Part shown: positions 23,364 through 31,781 of the stretch, in pieces
How positions within the stretch are numbered: the stretch's first letter is position 1
How the letters are laid out: every line of letters starts with the position of its first letter
The notes under the pieces: model-generated
What the model saw: the letters and a program-made list of their open reading frames with translations, nothing else
Told to the model about the DNA's origin: nothing
Databases searched by the model: none
Program-made: the position numbers and the translations under genes
Assembly: GCF_000152725.1 (NCBI RefSeq)
Contig: NZ_AAMO01000009.1
Coordinates: 1-64,000, forward strand
DNA from: Pseudooceanicola batsensis HTCC2597
GTDB lineage: Bacteria > Pseudomonadota > Alphaproteobacteria > Rhodobacterales > Rhodobacteraceae
Reading direction: 5' to 3'
DNA: 64,000 bases

Positions 23364-24707
23364 TCAGGTCAGGATGTTCAGGCGGCCGTCGCCGGCCGCG
23401 GGGGGGGCGGCGGCGATCTCTCCGCCCTCGTCGTCGTCTTCCGCGATGACCGGGCCGGTCACGGTGGACCCCAGGGGGTCCTGCCCGCCCGGGTTCCGCC
23501 TCTGGCCCAGGTCCTCGAAACTCATCGCGCCCTCCTCGACCGAGGTGCCGCCGTCGCGCAGCAGCCCCGCCAGCATCTCGCGGTCCGACCGCATCGCGTT
23601 CAGCACCGCCGGGTTCTCGGCCCGCAGCACGACGCGCAGCTTGCCGGCCTCGTCGGGCGCGATCTCGATCTCGATGCTGCCGAGGCCCGCAGGCGACAGT
23701 TCGATCCGGGTGGTGCCTTCGGCGAAACTGACGCCGCGGATCTGCCCCGCCAGGTTGCGCGCCAGCCCCTGCTGCGGGGTCGGCTGGGCGGTCGTCGGCG
23801 GTGGCGCTGTCTCGGCGACCGAGGCGATCAGCGGCGCGGCGGTCGGCTGGGGCGCCGAGAGGATCGCCTGCACCTCGGGCGGCAGGGTCCGGTCCGCCGG
23901 TGCTGCGACGGCCTGCGCCAGGATGATCCGCAGCGCATCCGGCAGGGGGGCCGCCTGCGGCAGCGCGGCCATGTCGGTCCGGGCGGTTCCGGGATCGGCG
24001 CTCAGCGCCTCCACGACGCCGGAGGCCGCGTTCGGAGCCCCCCCGGCCTTCCGCGCCGGAGCCGGCGCCGTGCCGTCCCGCGCCCCGTCCCCGATCACCG
24101 GCGTGACCGGCGCGGCAGGGGTGGGACCGGCCACGACCGGCACGCCCTGCCCCGCCGGCGCGGGCGCAGCGGGCGCCGCGCCACGACCTTCGGAAACCGT
24201 GCGACCGACCTCGGGTCGAACCGGTGCCGGTGCCGGTGCCGGTGCCGTGGCGACCTCGGCCGGACCGGTCCCGCGGGGCGTTCCCGTCACCAGTGTCTGC
24301 GCCGCCTGGATCAGCAGCGTATCCGCATCCTCCAGGGCCGGCGCCTCCAAGGGTGCCAGCACCTGCGCCAGGTCGGCCACCGTCACGCCCGCCTGCTGGA
24401 GCATCCCGTCCAGACGGGTCAGCATGGTGCGGGCCCAGTCGTTCAGCGCCTCGCCCGGCACGATCACACCGTCGGGAAAAACCTCTGACAGGCTCTCCTG
24501 CGCCTCGGCCCGGAACTTGCCCAGCAGCGCCGCCAGCTGCGTCACCTTGCCATCGGACGCCGCCGCCGGCGTCTCGGCCCCGGCGATCACCTGCGACAGC
24601 AGCGCGGCGAAACCCGGCCCGGCGCCCTCGGCCGCCGCCTGCTGGGACCCCCTGGCCTCGACGCCCTGCGCCTGCCCGAAACCACCGAAATTCAAGATAC
24701 CCAGCAT
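23364..24707 (-). CDS. fliK: Hook-length control protein FliK
   Basis: A 447-residue protein, mostly Ala/Pro/Thr-rich and low in order, with a conserved C-terminal hook-length domain (residues ~345-420: GQIRGVSFAEGTTRIELSPA followed by GLGSIEIEIAPDEAGKLRVV). FliK is a secreted molecular ruler that switches export specificity through FlhB. Start ATG 24707 overlaps the sigma-factor stop by one base (TGATG). A run of Ala-Pro repeats lies around residues 155-165. Weak overall conservation is normal for FliK. Confidence 0.9.
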   Translation of the reverse strand: MLGILNFGGFGQAQGVEARGSQQAAAEGAGPGFAALLSQVIAGAETPAAASDGKVTQLAALLGKFRAEAQESLSEVFPDGVIVPGEALNDWARTMLTRLDGMLQQAGVTVADLAQVLAPLEAPALEDADTLLIQAAQTLVTGTPRGTGPAEVATAPAPAPAPVRPEVGRTVSEGRGAAPAAPAPAGQGVPVVAGPTPAAPVTPVIGDGARDGTAPAPARKAGGAPNAASGVVEALSADPGTARTDMAALPQAAPLPDALRIILAQAVAAPADRTLPPEVQAILSAPQPTAAPLIASVAETAPPPTTAQPTPQQGLARNLAGQIRGVSFAEGTTRIELSPAGLGSIEIEIAPDEAGKLRVVLRAENPAVLNAMRSDREMLAGLLRDGGTSVEEGAMSFEDLGQRRNPGGQDPLGSTVTGPVIAEDDDEGGEIAAAPPAAGDGRLNILT

Positions 24708-25456
24708 CAGTTCAACATCGCCCTCTGGAAACCGTTGTCGAGGAGGAACCTCCTCAGCCGGGTCATGGCGCGGCGTTCCACCTGCCGCAGCCTGTCCCGG
24801 GTCATGTTCATCGCATCGGCCAGATCCTCGAGCGTCTCGGGCACGGCCTGAAGCCGCCGCCGCCGGATGATCTCGGCCTCCTGCGCGTTCAGACCCGACA
24901 TCGCCTTCGCGATCAGCCGCCGCTGCACATCGTGCAGCGACTCGGCCGCCGCCGTCTCTTCGGGCGTCAGGTCCGAGCTCACCAGCGCGTCCAGCAGGGA
25001 ATGGGTGCCGTCGCCGACCGGCGCGTCCAGCGCCACGATCCCCTGCATCGCCATGGTGATCACCGTGTTGTCCTCATCCGCCAGCCTGCCGCTGCGCATC
25101 TCGGTCACCGCGCGCGGCGGCACGTCGATCACCGACCGGATCCGCGCGGCCGCCGCCGAGACGCCGTTCATGACCCACCAGGCCGCATAGGTCGAAAAGC
25201 GGACATCCTGGCCGAGGTCGAAATTGTCCGCCGCGCGGATCAGCCCGATCACGCCCTCCGCGGCCAGATCCTCGAGATGCACCGGGTTGTCGGTCCAGCG
25301 CGCCGCCATCGACCACGCCTGCCGGGCATGGGACCGCAGCAAGAGGGTCAGCGCCTCGCGGTCGCCGTGATCCTGCCAGCGCCGGATCGCATTCCGTTCC
25401 TCGTCGATGTCCAGCAGCGGAATCTTTGCCGCCGCCTGGATACTGTTGGGCATCAT
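24707..25456 (-). CDS. Sigma-70 family RNA polymerase sigma factor, RpoH-like, in flagellar operon
   Basis: A 249-residue sigma factor. Region 2 is clear (DREALTLLLRSHARQAWSMA, then HLEDLAAEGVIGLIRAADNF and VRFSTYAAWWVMNGV), as is region 4.2 (ETLEDLADAMNMTRDRLRQV, ERRAMTRLRRF). It is closest in style to RpoH-type factors, but between regions 2 and 3 the RpoH-box-like run (QRKLFFNLR in RpoH) is absent. I start at ATG 25456 (MMPNS); a GTG at 25501 is open but lacks a good ribosome site. Its place before fliK-flgD suggests that it transcribes flagellar genes, a role usually taken by FliA. Function is inference. Confidence 0.85.
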   Translation of the reverse strand: MMPNSIQAAAKIPLLDIDEERNAIRRWQDHGDREALTLLLRSHARQAWSMAARWTDNPVHLEDLAAEGVIGLIRAADNFDLGQDVRFSTYAAWWVMNGVSAAAARIRSVIDVPPRAVTEMRSGRLADEDNTVITMAMQGIVALDAPVGDGTHSLLDALVSSDLTPEETAAAESLHDVQRRLIAKAMSGLNAQEAEIIRRRRLQAVPETLEDLADAMNMTRDRLRQVERRAMTRLRRFLLDNGFQRAMLN

Positions 25457-25509
25457 TTGGTGTGCCTGCTTTCCTGCCAAAAAGCATGGACAGGTAAGCA
25501 CAGAATGCG

Positions 25510-25525
25510 AATTCTTTGAAGAATT
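25510..25525 (-). promoter_or_regulatory. Palindrome upstream of sigma-factor gene
   Basis: AATTCTT-TG-AAGAATT, a perfect 7-2-7 palindrome within an AT-rich stretch between the unknown gene at 25553 and the sigma factor. It could be an operator for a sigma-factor promoter or a small terminator hairpin; the surrounding DNA is A/T-rich enough for a promoter. Confidence 0.4.
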
Positions 25526-25552
25526 GTTTGATTTAAAACAAGTTAAAAAGCG

Positions 25553-26311
25553 TCAGTTTCTTTGCGAATTGTTGGCCCGGACCCCCGGAATCCTTGTTGA
25601 CACACCGATTTCAGCGGAAACCACCTGCCCGACATGCTGCATCCAGTCGTCGAACCCGCGGGTGCCGCCCTGCGCGAGCATCAGACGCGCAGGGACGGCC
25701 TCGGCATCCGTGAGTGAAAAGCTGGCATCGAGAGCCCGCAGATACCTGAGCAATTCTGGCTGACGCAGAAAGTCGGGCCGGTCGAACAGCCCGCAGGTGT
25801 CGGCTCCGGCCTGGCGCGCACCGCACCAGTACGCGCCGAGCGAGGCCGCCAGCCCGAGACGGAATTCGCAGCCGTCCAGCCCGCTGTGCCGAAAGCCGCT
25901 GGCCTCGACCAGCTTGTCGTAGGAGGCGGCCATCGCGAACAGCGCGTCGGTCTCGCGGTCCATCGGGAACAGCCCGGTGCGCAGAAGGCCCAGGAGGATC
26001 TCGCCCAGGATCGTGCCGGCGTCGTACGAGACCGGCGCCGGCGACCCGGCATCCCGCAACACGACGAGCGCGCCATACGGCACGTCGAGCCCCAGTTCCT
26101 CGACCAGCACGTCGCCCAGCGGCAGTGCCGGCATCATCTCGGCATCGTCCATCAGAACCTCGACCGGCGCCCGCCCGGTCTCGGCCGTCAGAAGCACGTG
26201 GTGCACTGGTACAAGGGCCCGCAGCTGGCGCGACAGAGAGCCTGCTTCTCCGCCGCGCGCTGCCCGTATGCGCCCCATCCAGATGTCTTCCAATACTCTG
26301 TCTTGGCTCAT
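25553..26311 (-). CDS. Hypothetical protein between motB and sigma-factor gene
   Basis: A 252-residue soluble-looking protein that I do not recognise. It has no signal peptide or membrane segment, contains three cysteines, two of them in the run YWCGARQAGADTCGLF (residues ~165-180), and has mixed helix/strand composition with leucine-rich stretches (LGDVLVEELGLDVPYGALVV). Start at ATG 26311. It lies in the same direction as motB and the sigma gene, with 279 bases to motB and 96 bases to the sigma start. Co-location suggests a motility or regulation role, perhaps linked to the sigma factor, but nothing in the sequence proves it. Confidence 0.65.
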   Translation of the reverse strand: MSQDRVLEDIWMGRIRAARGGEAGSLSRQLRALVPVHHVLLTAETGRAPVEVLMDDAEMMPALPLGDVLVEELGLDVPYGALVVLRDAGSPAPVSYDAGTILGEILLGLLRTGLFPMDRETDALFAMAASYDKLVEASGFRHSGLDGCEFRLGLAASLGAYWCGARQAGADTCGLFDRPDFLRQPELLRYLRALDASFSLTDAEAVPARLMLAQGGTRGFDDWMQHVGQVVSAEIGVSTRIPGVRANNSQRN

Positions 26312-26590
26312 GCCACTGCCCCAATATCTTGTATTCTTAACCTACAGATAGGCGGGGTCAGAGAAAAGAAAACTAACGGCTCCGGGCAACAAAATGTGGG
26401 GATAACTTGACCCGCTTCGCCCATATTTGGCCCGTTTTTGGGTCAAGGGCGGATCACAAGCCGTTAAACCGCCTGTCACTTTCCCTTGCGCAACAGGCTG
26501 TGGAAAACGCCCCGTGCCGGATACGCAAATATGGCGCTTTTGGGGCTATATCAGCCGTGCCGAGGGGCCGACAGCCCCAAATCTGGTGGT
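26312..26590 (-). other. Intergenic region downstream of motB
   Basis: 279 bases with no convincing gene. It contains the hairpin at 26539-26581 and two similar AT/GC mosaic segments (CATATTTGGCCCGTTTTTGG near 26422 and a related AAATATGGCGCTTTTGGGG near 26527). A promoter for the downstream unknown gene is likely near 26330-26400, where the sequence is AT-richer. Confidence 0.4.
26539..26581 (-). terminator. Inverted repeat after motB
   Basis: TTTGGGGCT (26539-26547) pairs perfectly with AGCCCCAAA (26573-26581), enclosing a GC-rich loop, and begins 10 bases past the motB stop. Probable end of the mucR-motB transcript; no long T-run follows on the minus strand. Confidence 0.5.
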
Positions 26591-27610
26591 TCAGCGATTC
26601 GGCGCGTCCATATCCGGCGCCAATGGCGCGGGATAGGCGAGAAGGACGCCGATGCGCCGGTTCTCGGCCGCCTCCGGATCGTCGGCGTTCAGCGGATCGG
26701 TCGAGGCGAGCCCCGAGATCCGCTTGATCCGCGCGGGCGAGACGCCGGTGTCGATTAGCACCCGCCGCGTGGCATTTGCGCGGTCGGCCGACAGTTCCCA
26801 GTTCGAATAGCCCAGGTTGTTCACGAAGGGCACCGCGTCGGTATGGCCCGTGATGACGATGGCGTTCTGCATGTCGACGATGGATTCCCCGATGATGCGG
26901 ATCAGGTCGCGGGTGCGGCTGTCGACCCGGGCCGAGCCGCGGGCGAACATCGACCGGCCCTCCTTGTCCATGATCTGGACCAGCAGCCCCTCGGAGGTGC
27001 GGTCGAACCGCAGGTTCTCGCCCAGATCCTCGAGATCGACGCGCTCCTGGATGTGCCGGCGGATCTCCTCCTCCAGCCGCTCCATGTTCGCCTCTCGCTC
27101 CTTCACCTCGGCCTGGTACTGCTCTTCGAGCGCCTGCCGCTCCGCCGCCTGCTCGGCCGCGGATCCGTCCTCCTCGTCCTCGCCCTCGCCCATGGATTTC
27201 GGCTCCATCGTGCCGTCCTCCTTGGTCTCGTATTCGACGATGACATCCGTGGCCTCGTCGCGCAGGCGGCTGTCGAAGACGGCAAGCGGGTTCTCCTGTC
27301 CGAAACTGGGCAGGCGGGTGTTGCCGTCGGGCGTGTTCGACCCGCCCTGGTCCCCGTTCGGGGCGATGATCGTCCCGTCCAGCATCCCCTGCCCCTTGCC
27401 GCCGGCCTGCGACAGCGACGGGGTGAAATAGTCGGCCAGCCCGCGCAGCGCCTCTTCGTCCGAGGCCGCGAGGATCCACAACAGCAGGAAGAAGGCCATC
27501 ATGGCGGTCATGAAGTCGGCATAGGCCACCTTCCAGCCGCCGCCGTGGTGTCCGCCACCGCCTTCGCCCTCGATCTTCTTGATGATGATCGGTTGTTCGT
27601 TGCTCGCCAT
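26591..27610 (-). CDS. motB: Flagellar stator protein MotB
   Basis: A 339-residue protein with a short cytoplasmic start, one membrane helix (residues ~28-50, VAYADFMTAMMAFFLLLWIL) carrying the proton-binding Asp32, a long Glu-rich coiled linker (~130-185), and a C-terminal OmpA-like peptidoglycan-binding domain (VITGHTDAVPF, NWELSADRANATRRVL). The linker is longer than in enteric MotB. It forms the stator with MotA, whose gene is separate at 33137-34003. It follows mucR paralogue 1 by 26 bases, suggesting co-transcription. Confidence 0.96.
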   Translation of the reverse strand: MASNEQPIIIKKIEGEGGGGHHGGGWKVAYADFMTAMMAFFLLLWILAASDEEALRGLADYFTPSLSQAGGKGQGMLDGTIIAPNGDQGGSNTPDGNTRLPSFGQENPLAVFDSRLRDEATDVIVEYETKEDGTMEPKSMGEGEDEEDGSAAEQAAERQALEEQYQAEVKEREANMERLEEEIRRHIQERVDLEDLGENLRFDRTSEGLLVQIMDKEGRSMFARGSARVDSRTRDLIRIIGESIVDMQNAIVITGHTDAVPFVNNLGYSNWELSADRANATRRVLIDTGVSPARIKRISGLASTDPLNADDPEAAENRRIGVLLAYPAPLAPDMDAPNR

Positions 27611-27636
27611 CTGCCGTCCGCCTCAGCGCTGTCGGG

Positions 27637-28053
27637 TTACGCGTCGCTGTCCTGCCTGTGGACACCGCGGTCGTACTTGCCGAACCCCGCCTGCTTGGCG
27701 TGGCTGGCCTTCTTGCGGGAATAGTTGGGCGCGACCAGCGGAAAATCCGCCGGCAGGCCGAACATCGCGCGATACTCGGCCTCGGTCAGCCCGTGTTCCG
27801 CGCCCAGGTGCCGTTTCAGCATCTTGAAGCCGCGTCCGCAGCACAGGCAATAGACCTTGTCCTCGGTCACCGCCCGGTCCAGCGGCAGGGCCGGCACCGC
27901 GGTGCCCTGCGGCGCGGGGGTCCCGGTCTCTTCCCCCGCCTCGTCCATCAATCTGTTATAAAGCTCGACGATCGCGTCCGGTGTCGCATCCGGTCGCGAT
28001 GCGAAGGATGCGACGATCGTTGCGATCATGTCCTTCTTGGTCTGGTCTGCCAT
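27637..28053 (-). CDS. MucR/Ros family transcriptional regulator, paralogue 1
   Basis: A 138-residue regulator with an N-terminal helix (MADQTKKDMIATIVASFASR) and a C-terminal Ros/MucR zinc finger: Cys-X2-Cys in VYCLCCGRGFKMLKRHLGAE followed by His in RHL and His in AEHGL, then the family tail YRAMFGLPADFPLVAPNYS. All four zinc ligands look present, so it is the Ros-like type. MucR proteins silence AT-rich promoters and control motility and exopolysaccharide in Alphaproteobacteria. Start at ATG 28053. It lies just upstream of motB. Confidence 0.92.
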   Translation of the reverse strand: MADQTKKDMIATIVASFASRPDATPDAIVELYNRLMDEAGEETGTPAPQGTAVPALPLDRAVTEDKVYCLCCGRGFKMLKRHLGAEHGLTEAEYRAMFGLPADFPLVAPNYSRKKASHAKQAGFGKYDRGVHRQDSDA

Positions 28054-28134
28054 GCCTGTCCTCAATCACTGCCATGCGGAGCCCATTGCCCGGTCTTTTT
28101 GCCGGATCCGGCCCTCTTTGTCTGGTTGTCGTTC

Positions 28135-28452
28135 TTACCCATGGCGCTCTGCCTGTCGCGCGGCGGCTTTCCGGCGCAGGTAGTTCGCGGCGACCATGGG
28201 GTATTCCGGTGGCAGCCCCCATCTGTCCCGATACTCTTCCGGCGTCATGCGGAGCGTTTCCCGCAAGTGCCGGCGCAGCAGGACCTGGCGCGACCCCGTT
28301 TCCAGGCAGACAAGGAAATTCGGCGTCACGCTGTCTTCGATCCGCACCGCGGGGCGCAGGGCGATGCCCGGAGCACGGCGCATGCGCGACAGCACCGAGA
28401 GCCACGCCAGCAGCCCCCGCCTTTCCCGCAATGCATGTCGCCGGCTTCTCAT
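28135..28452 (-). CDS. MucR-like regulator, paralogue 2, degenerate zinc site
   Basis: A 105-residue MucR-like protein: FLVCLETGSRQVLLRRHLRE, then TPEEYRDRWGLPPEYPMVAA and NYLRRKAAARQ. Compared with the usual finger, the second metal ligand is Thr (CLET rather than CxxC or CxxD) and the last His is missing (RETLRM), so zinc binding is doubtful. The long N-terminal helix of paralogue 1 is replaced by a basic Arg-rich region (MRSRRHALRERRG). Start ATG 28452 has GGGGA 8 bases upstream; the TTG at 28464 is less likely. It could compete with or modulate paralogue 1. Confidence 0.85.
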   Translation of the reverse strand: MRSRRHALRERRGLLAWLSVLSRMRRAPGIALRPAVRIEDSVTPNFLVCLETGSRQVLLRRHLRETLRMTPEEYRDRWGLPPEYPMVAANYLRRKAAARQAERHG

Positions 28453-28570
28453 GACAGTCCCCAAACCACGCCTTCCCGCGCCTCCTGTTGAAGAACAGAT
28501 AGGCCGACAAGGTTAAAGACCGTTATAAATCCGTGGTGTTTCATGGTCCGGCAAGATCTGTTCCGTGCCG

Positions 28571-30430
28571 TCAAGGACACACGGCGTTTCGCATCATGGT
28601 CAGCGGCTCGTCCCAGACCCCCAGCCGGGTCTGGCGATAGAGCGAGAGATTCCCGTACCACGGATCGCGGTCGCCCGCGTCGCCCCAGTACCACATGCAT
28701 TCCGACCCGGTCGGGATCAGCACATGGGTATCGGGATGGCCGATCGCGCCGCAGGTATGGGCCGTGGTGTTGTCGATGGTCAGCACCCGGTCCATCGCCG
28801 CGACCTGCGCGAAGAAGGTGGCGAGGTCGGACATCTGGTCGACCTCGGGATCGTCCAGGATCGACACGCCGGGCCGGGCCCGCCGCGCGGCCTCGATCTC
28901 GGCCTTGCAGTCGCCGTATTGCAGGTTCACCACCAGCGCGCCGTCGGGCACGCAGGAGAGAATGTCCATCAGGCTGACCGAGCGCAGATGCCCCAGCATC
29001 GACCCCGAGGCCCAGGCCGCCCCGATGATCGGCCCGCCATCGGCCAAGCGTTCGTACTTGTCCCGCAGGTGCTGCATCCGGCCCGCGTCCGGCGTGACCC
29101 AGGACCCCTGATGGGCGGCGCGATTTCCGGCGTCGATATAGCGGGTCAGGTCGCCGATGTAGACAAGTTCGTTGGGCGCCAGCACCCGCGGCTCCGAGGT
29201 GAAGATCTTGCGGTCCAGCACCTCGACCCCCAGGCCATTGCCCTCCAGCGCCTTCACGAACCGCGCTTCCGTCGCCAGCGTCACGGGCGTTTTCGCGGTA
29301 TCCACCGGGCACAGCCGGAACAGCGACATCAGGGCAAGCTGGTCGCCCACCCCCTGCTCGCCGATCAGATAGAGCTGCGACAGGCCGCGCATGTTTTCGG
29401 GCGACGCGTTCTCGTAGGGGATGTAGCTGCGCTGCCGTGTCTCGAACCGGTCGGCGAAATAGGCCGGCCCGTCCTCGAAATTCCCGCCGCGCATCAGGAA
29501 GGCGCCGTAGGCCTTCGAGACCTTCAGCTTGGCGCCCGTCACGTGCATCCCCTCGAGATAGGCGTCCCCCGCCTCTTCGCCGCGGCCGATGTCCTGCAGG
29601 ATGTTGGCGACGATGCCGCGCAGTTCCGCATAGCGTTCCGCGCTGGTGAACTCATGCGCCTCGGCCAGGGCCAGCGCCTCTTCCGGCCGGTTCGAGATGC
29701 GCAGGATCAGCACCTTGTAGAGCAGGACGGAATCCTTGTCCTGCGTCGCCGGGTCGGCCATGAGCGCATTCGCCAGCTCGTCCGCCTGCTCCAGCCGGCG
29801 GCTGTAGATCAGCCCGCGCAGCCGGCCGATGCGATAGACCTCGGGCTCCGGATCGAGCCGCCAGGCCCGGTCCAGCCACACCGCCGCCTTCGCCGTCTCC
29901 TCGATGTCGGTCAACATGTCGGCCAGCTTCATGCAAAGCTCGGCATCCTCCAGCTTCTTCAGGACCGGGATGACGACATCCGTCGCGACCTGCACCCGGC
30001 CCATCTGGCGCATCAGCTCCATGTAGAGGTTGACCAGCCCCTTCTCGTCGGCCCCGGCCGCGAAGGCACGGGCGGCCACGCGCACCGCATCCTCGGGTTT
30101 GACCTGAAGCACCTGGGCCTTGGCCAGCCCGACCAGCGCCGAGGTCTCGTTCGGGGCGAAATCCAGTGCACGCTGAAAGAACGCCTCGGCCGTGTCGCCC
30201 TCGCGCTGCGCCAGTGCCGCGCCGCCCATGACGACCCAGGCATGGACCGACTTGGGATGGCTGCGGGTGATCGGATGGGCCAGCTGCACCGCCCGCATCA
30301 CGTCGTTCTGGCTCAGCGCCCGGTAGGCCTCGTGCAGATCGAGCGATTCCTCGCCCTTGATCCCGTAGATCTTCGAGGCCTTGGCGATCCGGGCGCGCCG
30401 GTCCTTTCGGGAAAGTGCGGTATCGGCCAT
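28571..30430 (-). CDS. TPR-repeat glycosyltransferase-like protein, candidate flagellin modifier
   Basis: A 619-residue protein with tetratricopeptide-like helical repeats in the N-terminal ~300 residues (AWVVMGGAALAQREGDTAEA and similar) and a C-terminal region with features of the GT-B glycosyltransferases fused to TPRs (LYLIGEQGVGDQLALMSLFR; VLTIDNTTAHTCGAIGHPDT; MWYWGDAGDRDPWYGNLSLY). The IDNTTAH run resembles the donor-site loop of heptosyltransferase or O-GlcNAc-type enzymes. Start ATG 30430, one base after the stop of the next upstream gene. Position in a motility cluster suggests flagellin glycosylation; the acceptor is not shown by sequence. Confidence 0.78.
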   Translation of the reverse strand: MADTALSRKDRRARIAKASKIYGIKGEESLDLHEAYRALSQNDVMRAVQLAHPITRSHPKSVHAWVVMGGAALAQREGDTAEAFFQRALDFAPNETSALVGLAKAQVLQVKPEDAVRVAARAFAAGADEKGLVNLYMELMRQMGRVQVATDVVIPVLKKLEDAELCMKLADMLTDIEETAKAAVWLDRAWRLDPEPEVYRIGRLRGLIYSRRLEQADELANALMADPATQDKDSVLLYKVLILRISNRPEEALALAEAHEFTSAERYAELRGIVANILQDIGRGEEAGDAYLEGMHVTGAKLKVSKAYGAFLMRGGNFEDGPAYFADRFETRQRSYIPYENASPENMRGLSQLYLIGEQGVGDQLALMSLFRLCPVDTAKTPVTLATEARFVKALEGNGLGVEVLDRKIFTSEPRVLAPNELVYIGDLTRYIDAGNRAAHQGSWVTPDAGRMQHLRDKYERLADGGPIIGAAWASGSMLGHLRSVSLMDILSCVPDGALVVNLQYGDCKAEIEAARRARPGVSILDDPEVDQMSDLATFFAQVAAMDRVLTIDNTTAHTCGAIGHPDTHVLIPTGSECMWYWGDAGDRDPWYGNLSLYRQTRLGVWDEPLTMMRNAVCP

Positions 30431-30431
30431 G

Positions 30432-31781
30432 TCACTCCTTGGGCACTGCGAAATAGTCGATGGTATGGACGTAAGGTGTCGAATCGACGATCCGGTAACC
30501 GGCGGCGCGGCACCATTTCTGGGCAAAGCCCAGCATGTTCTCGCGCAGCACCTCGACCCAGATCACCGGCCGGTCGCGCGCGATCAGGGCCTGCGCGCCT
30601 TCCAGCACGTCCAGCTCCATCCCCTCGGCGTCGATCTTGATGAAATCCACGGTCTCGTCCCCCAGAAGCTGGTCGAGCGTCCGCGTCTCGATCCCGCCCT
30701 CGGCATCCGCCACCAGACGGGTCGCGCCCAGGTTGTCGGCATTGTCGGTCTGGGTGCGGAAGGTGCCGCTGTCCTTGCCGGCGCCATAGCCCATGCCGCG
30801 CGTGTCGATGCGGGCGCGGATACCGTTGGCGTCGATGTTCTCGTTCAGGATGCTCAGCGCCTCGGGGTTCGGCTCGACCGGATAGATCCGCTCGGCCGCG
30901 AGGTGGCGCGCATACCAGACCACATGGTTGCCGATGTTGGCCCCCACTTCGACGATCCGGGGGTTCGGCGCCTTGATCAGCTTTTTCAGCTTGGACAGGC
31001 TGTCGGCTTCGAAGAATTCGCCGCGCAGGTGTGTCATCTGGATCAGGTCGTTGGGGTTGGTCACCCGCATCCGGGCGGGGCCATCCCCGGCCCCGCCATC
31101 CTCGACCTTCGCCCAGATCGGCACAGCCCTGAGCTGGTCGGCCCATTGCGCATTCGTCGCATTGTTCCAGTCCAGCCCCGTCGCGGCCCTCGGTCCCGTC
31201 GAGTGCTGCCCGCGCCGATTGACGAAGAAGATCTCCGGGCGCTTGCCACAGCGGCAATGTTCCCAGAGCTGACAGTAGAGCTTGTAGTCCTCGCCGGTAT
31301 CCATGGCCTCGTCGAAACCGAACCGGGCCACCGCCTCCGTCCGCATGAAGCCGCCGATCTGCACCGCGGAATAGGGCGGCACCGACAGGAAATCCTCGCG
31401 CGTGTCCAGCCGTTCCGCCTGGTCCTCGCGCAGGGCGGGCTCTCCGCCCTCGTCCAGCGTGCAGATCAGGCCCCAGACCACGTCAAGTCCGGGCTCGGCC
31501 GCGATCACCCGGCCGAAGGCCTCGAAGGCGTTCGGGGTCAGCAGGTCGTCCGCATCGAGAAAGAAGACCCAGTCCGACCCCGCCTCCTGCGCCATGCGGA
31601 CCGCCTCGTTTCGGCGGGCCGAGCGGCCATGGCGCCCCTCGGTGTCGTCCATCATCAGATGCTCGACCTCGGTGAAGGGCCCCATGTGATACGCCCTGGC
31701 CTGCGCGACCGACGGCGCGCAGCTGGTCCGGAACAAATCCATGTGGCCCGGACCGACCGGCGTGATGACCGTGCAGATCAT
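30432..31781 (-). CDS. Fused glycosyltransferase (GT2)-FkbM-type methyltransferase
   Basis: A 449-residue two-domain protein. Residues ~1-210 are a GT-A glycosyltransferase of the GT2 type with the DxD-like VFFLDADDLL and the downstream DTGEDYKLYCQLW. Residues ~255-449 are an FkbM-family SAM methyltransferase: IVEVGANIGNHVVWYARHLA, YPVEPNPEALSILNENI, and FIKIDAEGMELDVLEGAQAL. The fusion suggests transfer of a sugar that is then O-methylated. It overlaps the unknown membrane protein start by 4 bases and is followed by the TPR-glycosyltransferase, so the three form an operon. Flagellin as acceptor is inferred from context. Confidence 0.85.
   Translation of the reverse strand: MICTVITPVGPGHMDLFRTSCAPSVAQARAYHMGPFTEVEHLMMDDTEGRHGRSARRNEAVRMAQEAGSDWVFFLDADDLLTPNAFEAFGRVIAAEPGLDVVWGLICTLDEGGEPALREDQAERLDTREDFLSVPPYSAVQIGGFMRTEAVARFGFDEAMDTGEDYKLYCQLWEHCRCGKRPEIFFVNRRGQHSTGPRAATGLDWNNATNAQWADQLRAVPIWAKVEDGGAGDGPARMRVTNPNDLIQMTHLRGEFFEADSLSKLKKLIKAPNPRIVEVGANIGNHVVWYARHLAAERIYPVEPNPEALSILNENIDANGIRARIDTRGMGYGAGKDSGTFRTQTDNADNLGATRLVADAEGGIETRTLDQLLGDETVDFIKIDAEGMELDVLEGAQALIARDRPVIWVEVLRENMLGFAQKWCRAAGYRIVDSTPYVHTIDYFAVPKE

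Noticed and set aside
24224-24246. Short tandem GGTGCC repeats within fliK as a mobile or regulatory repeat
   Set aside because: They encode an Ala-Pro run in the disordered part of FliK, a normal low-complexity feature.
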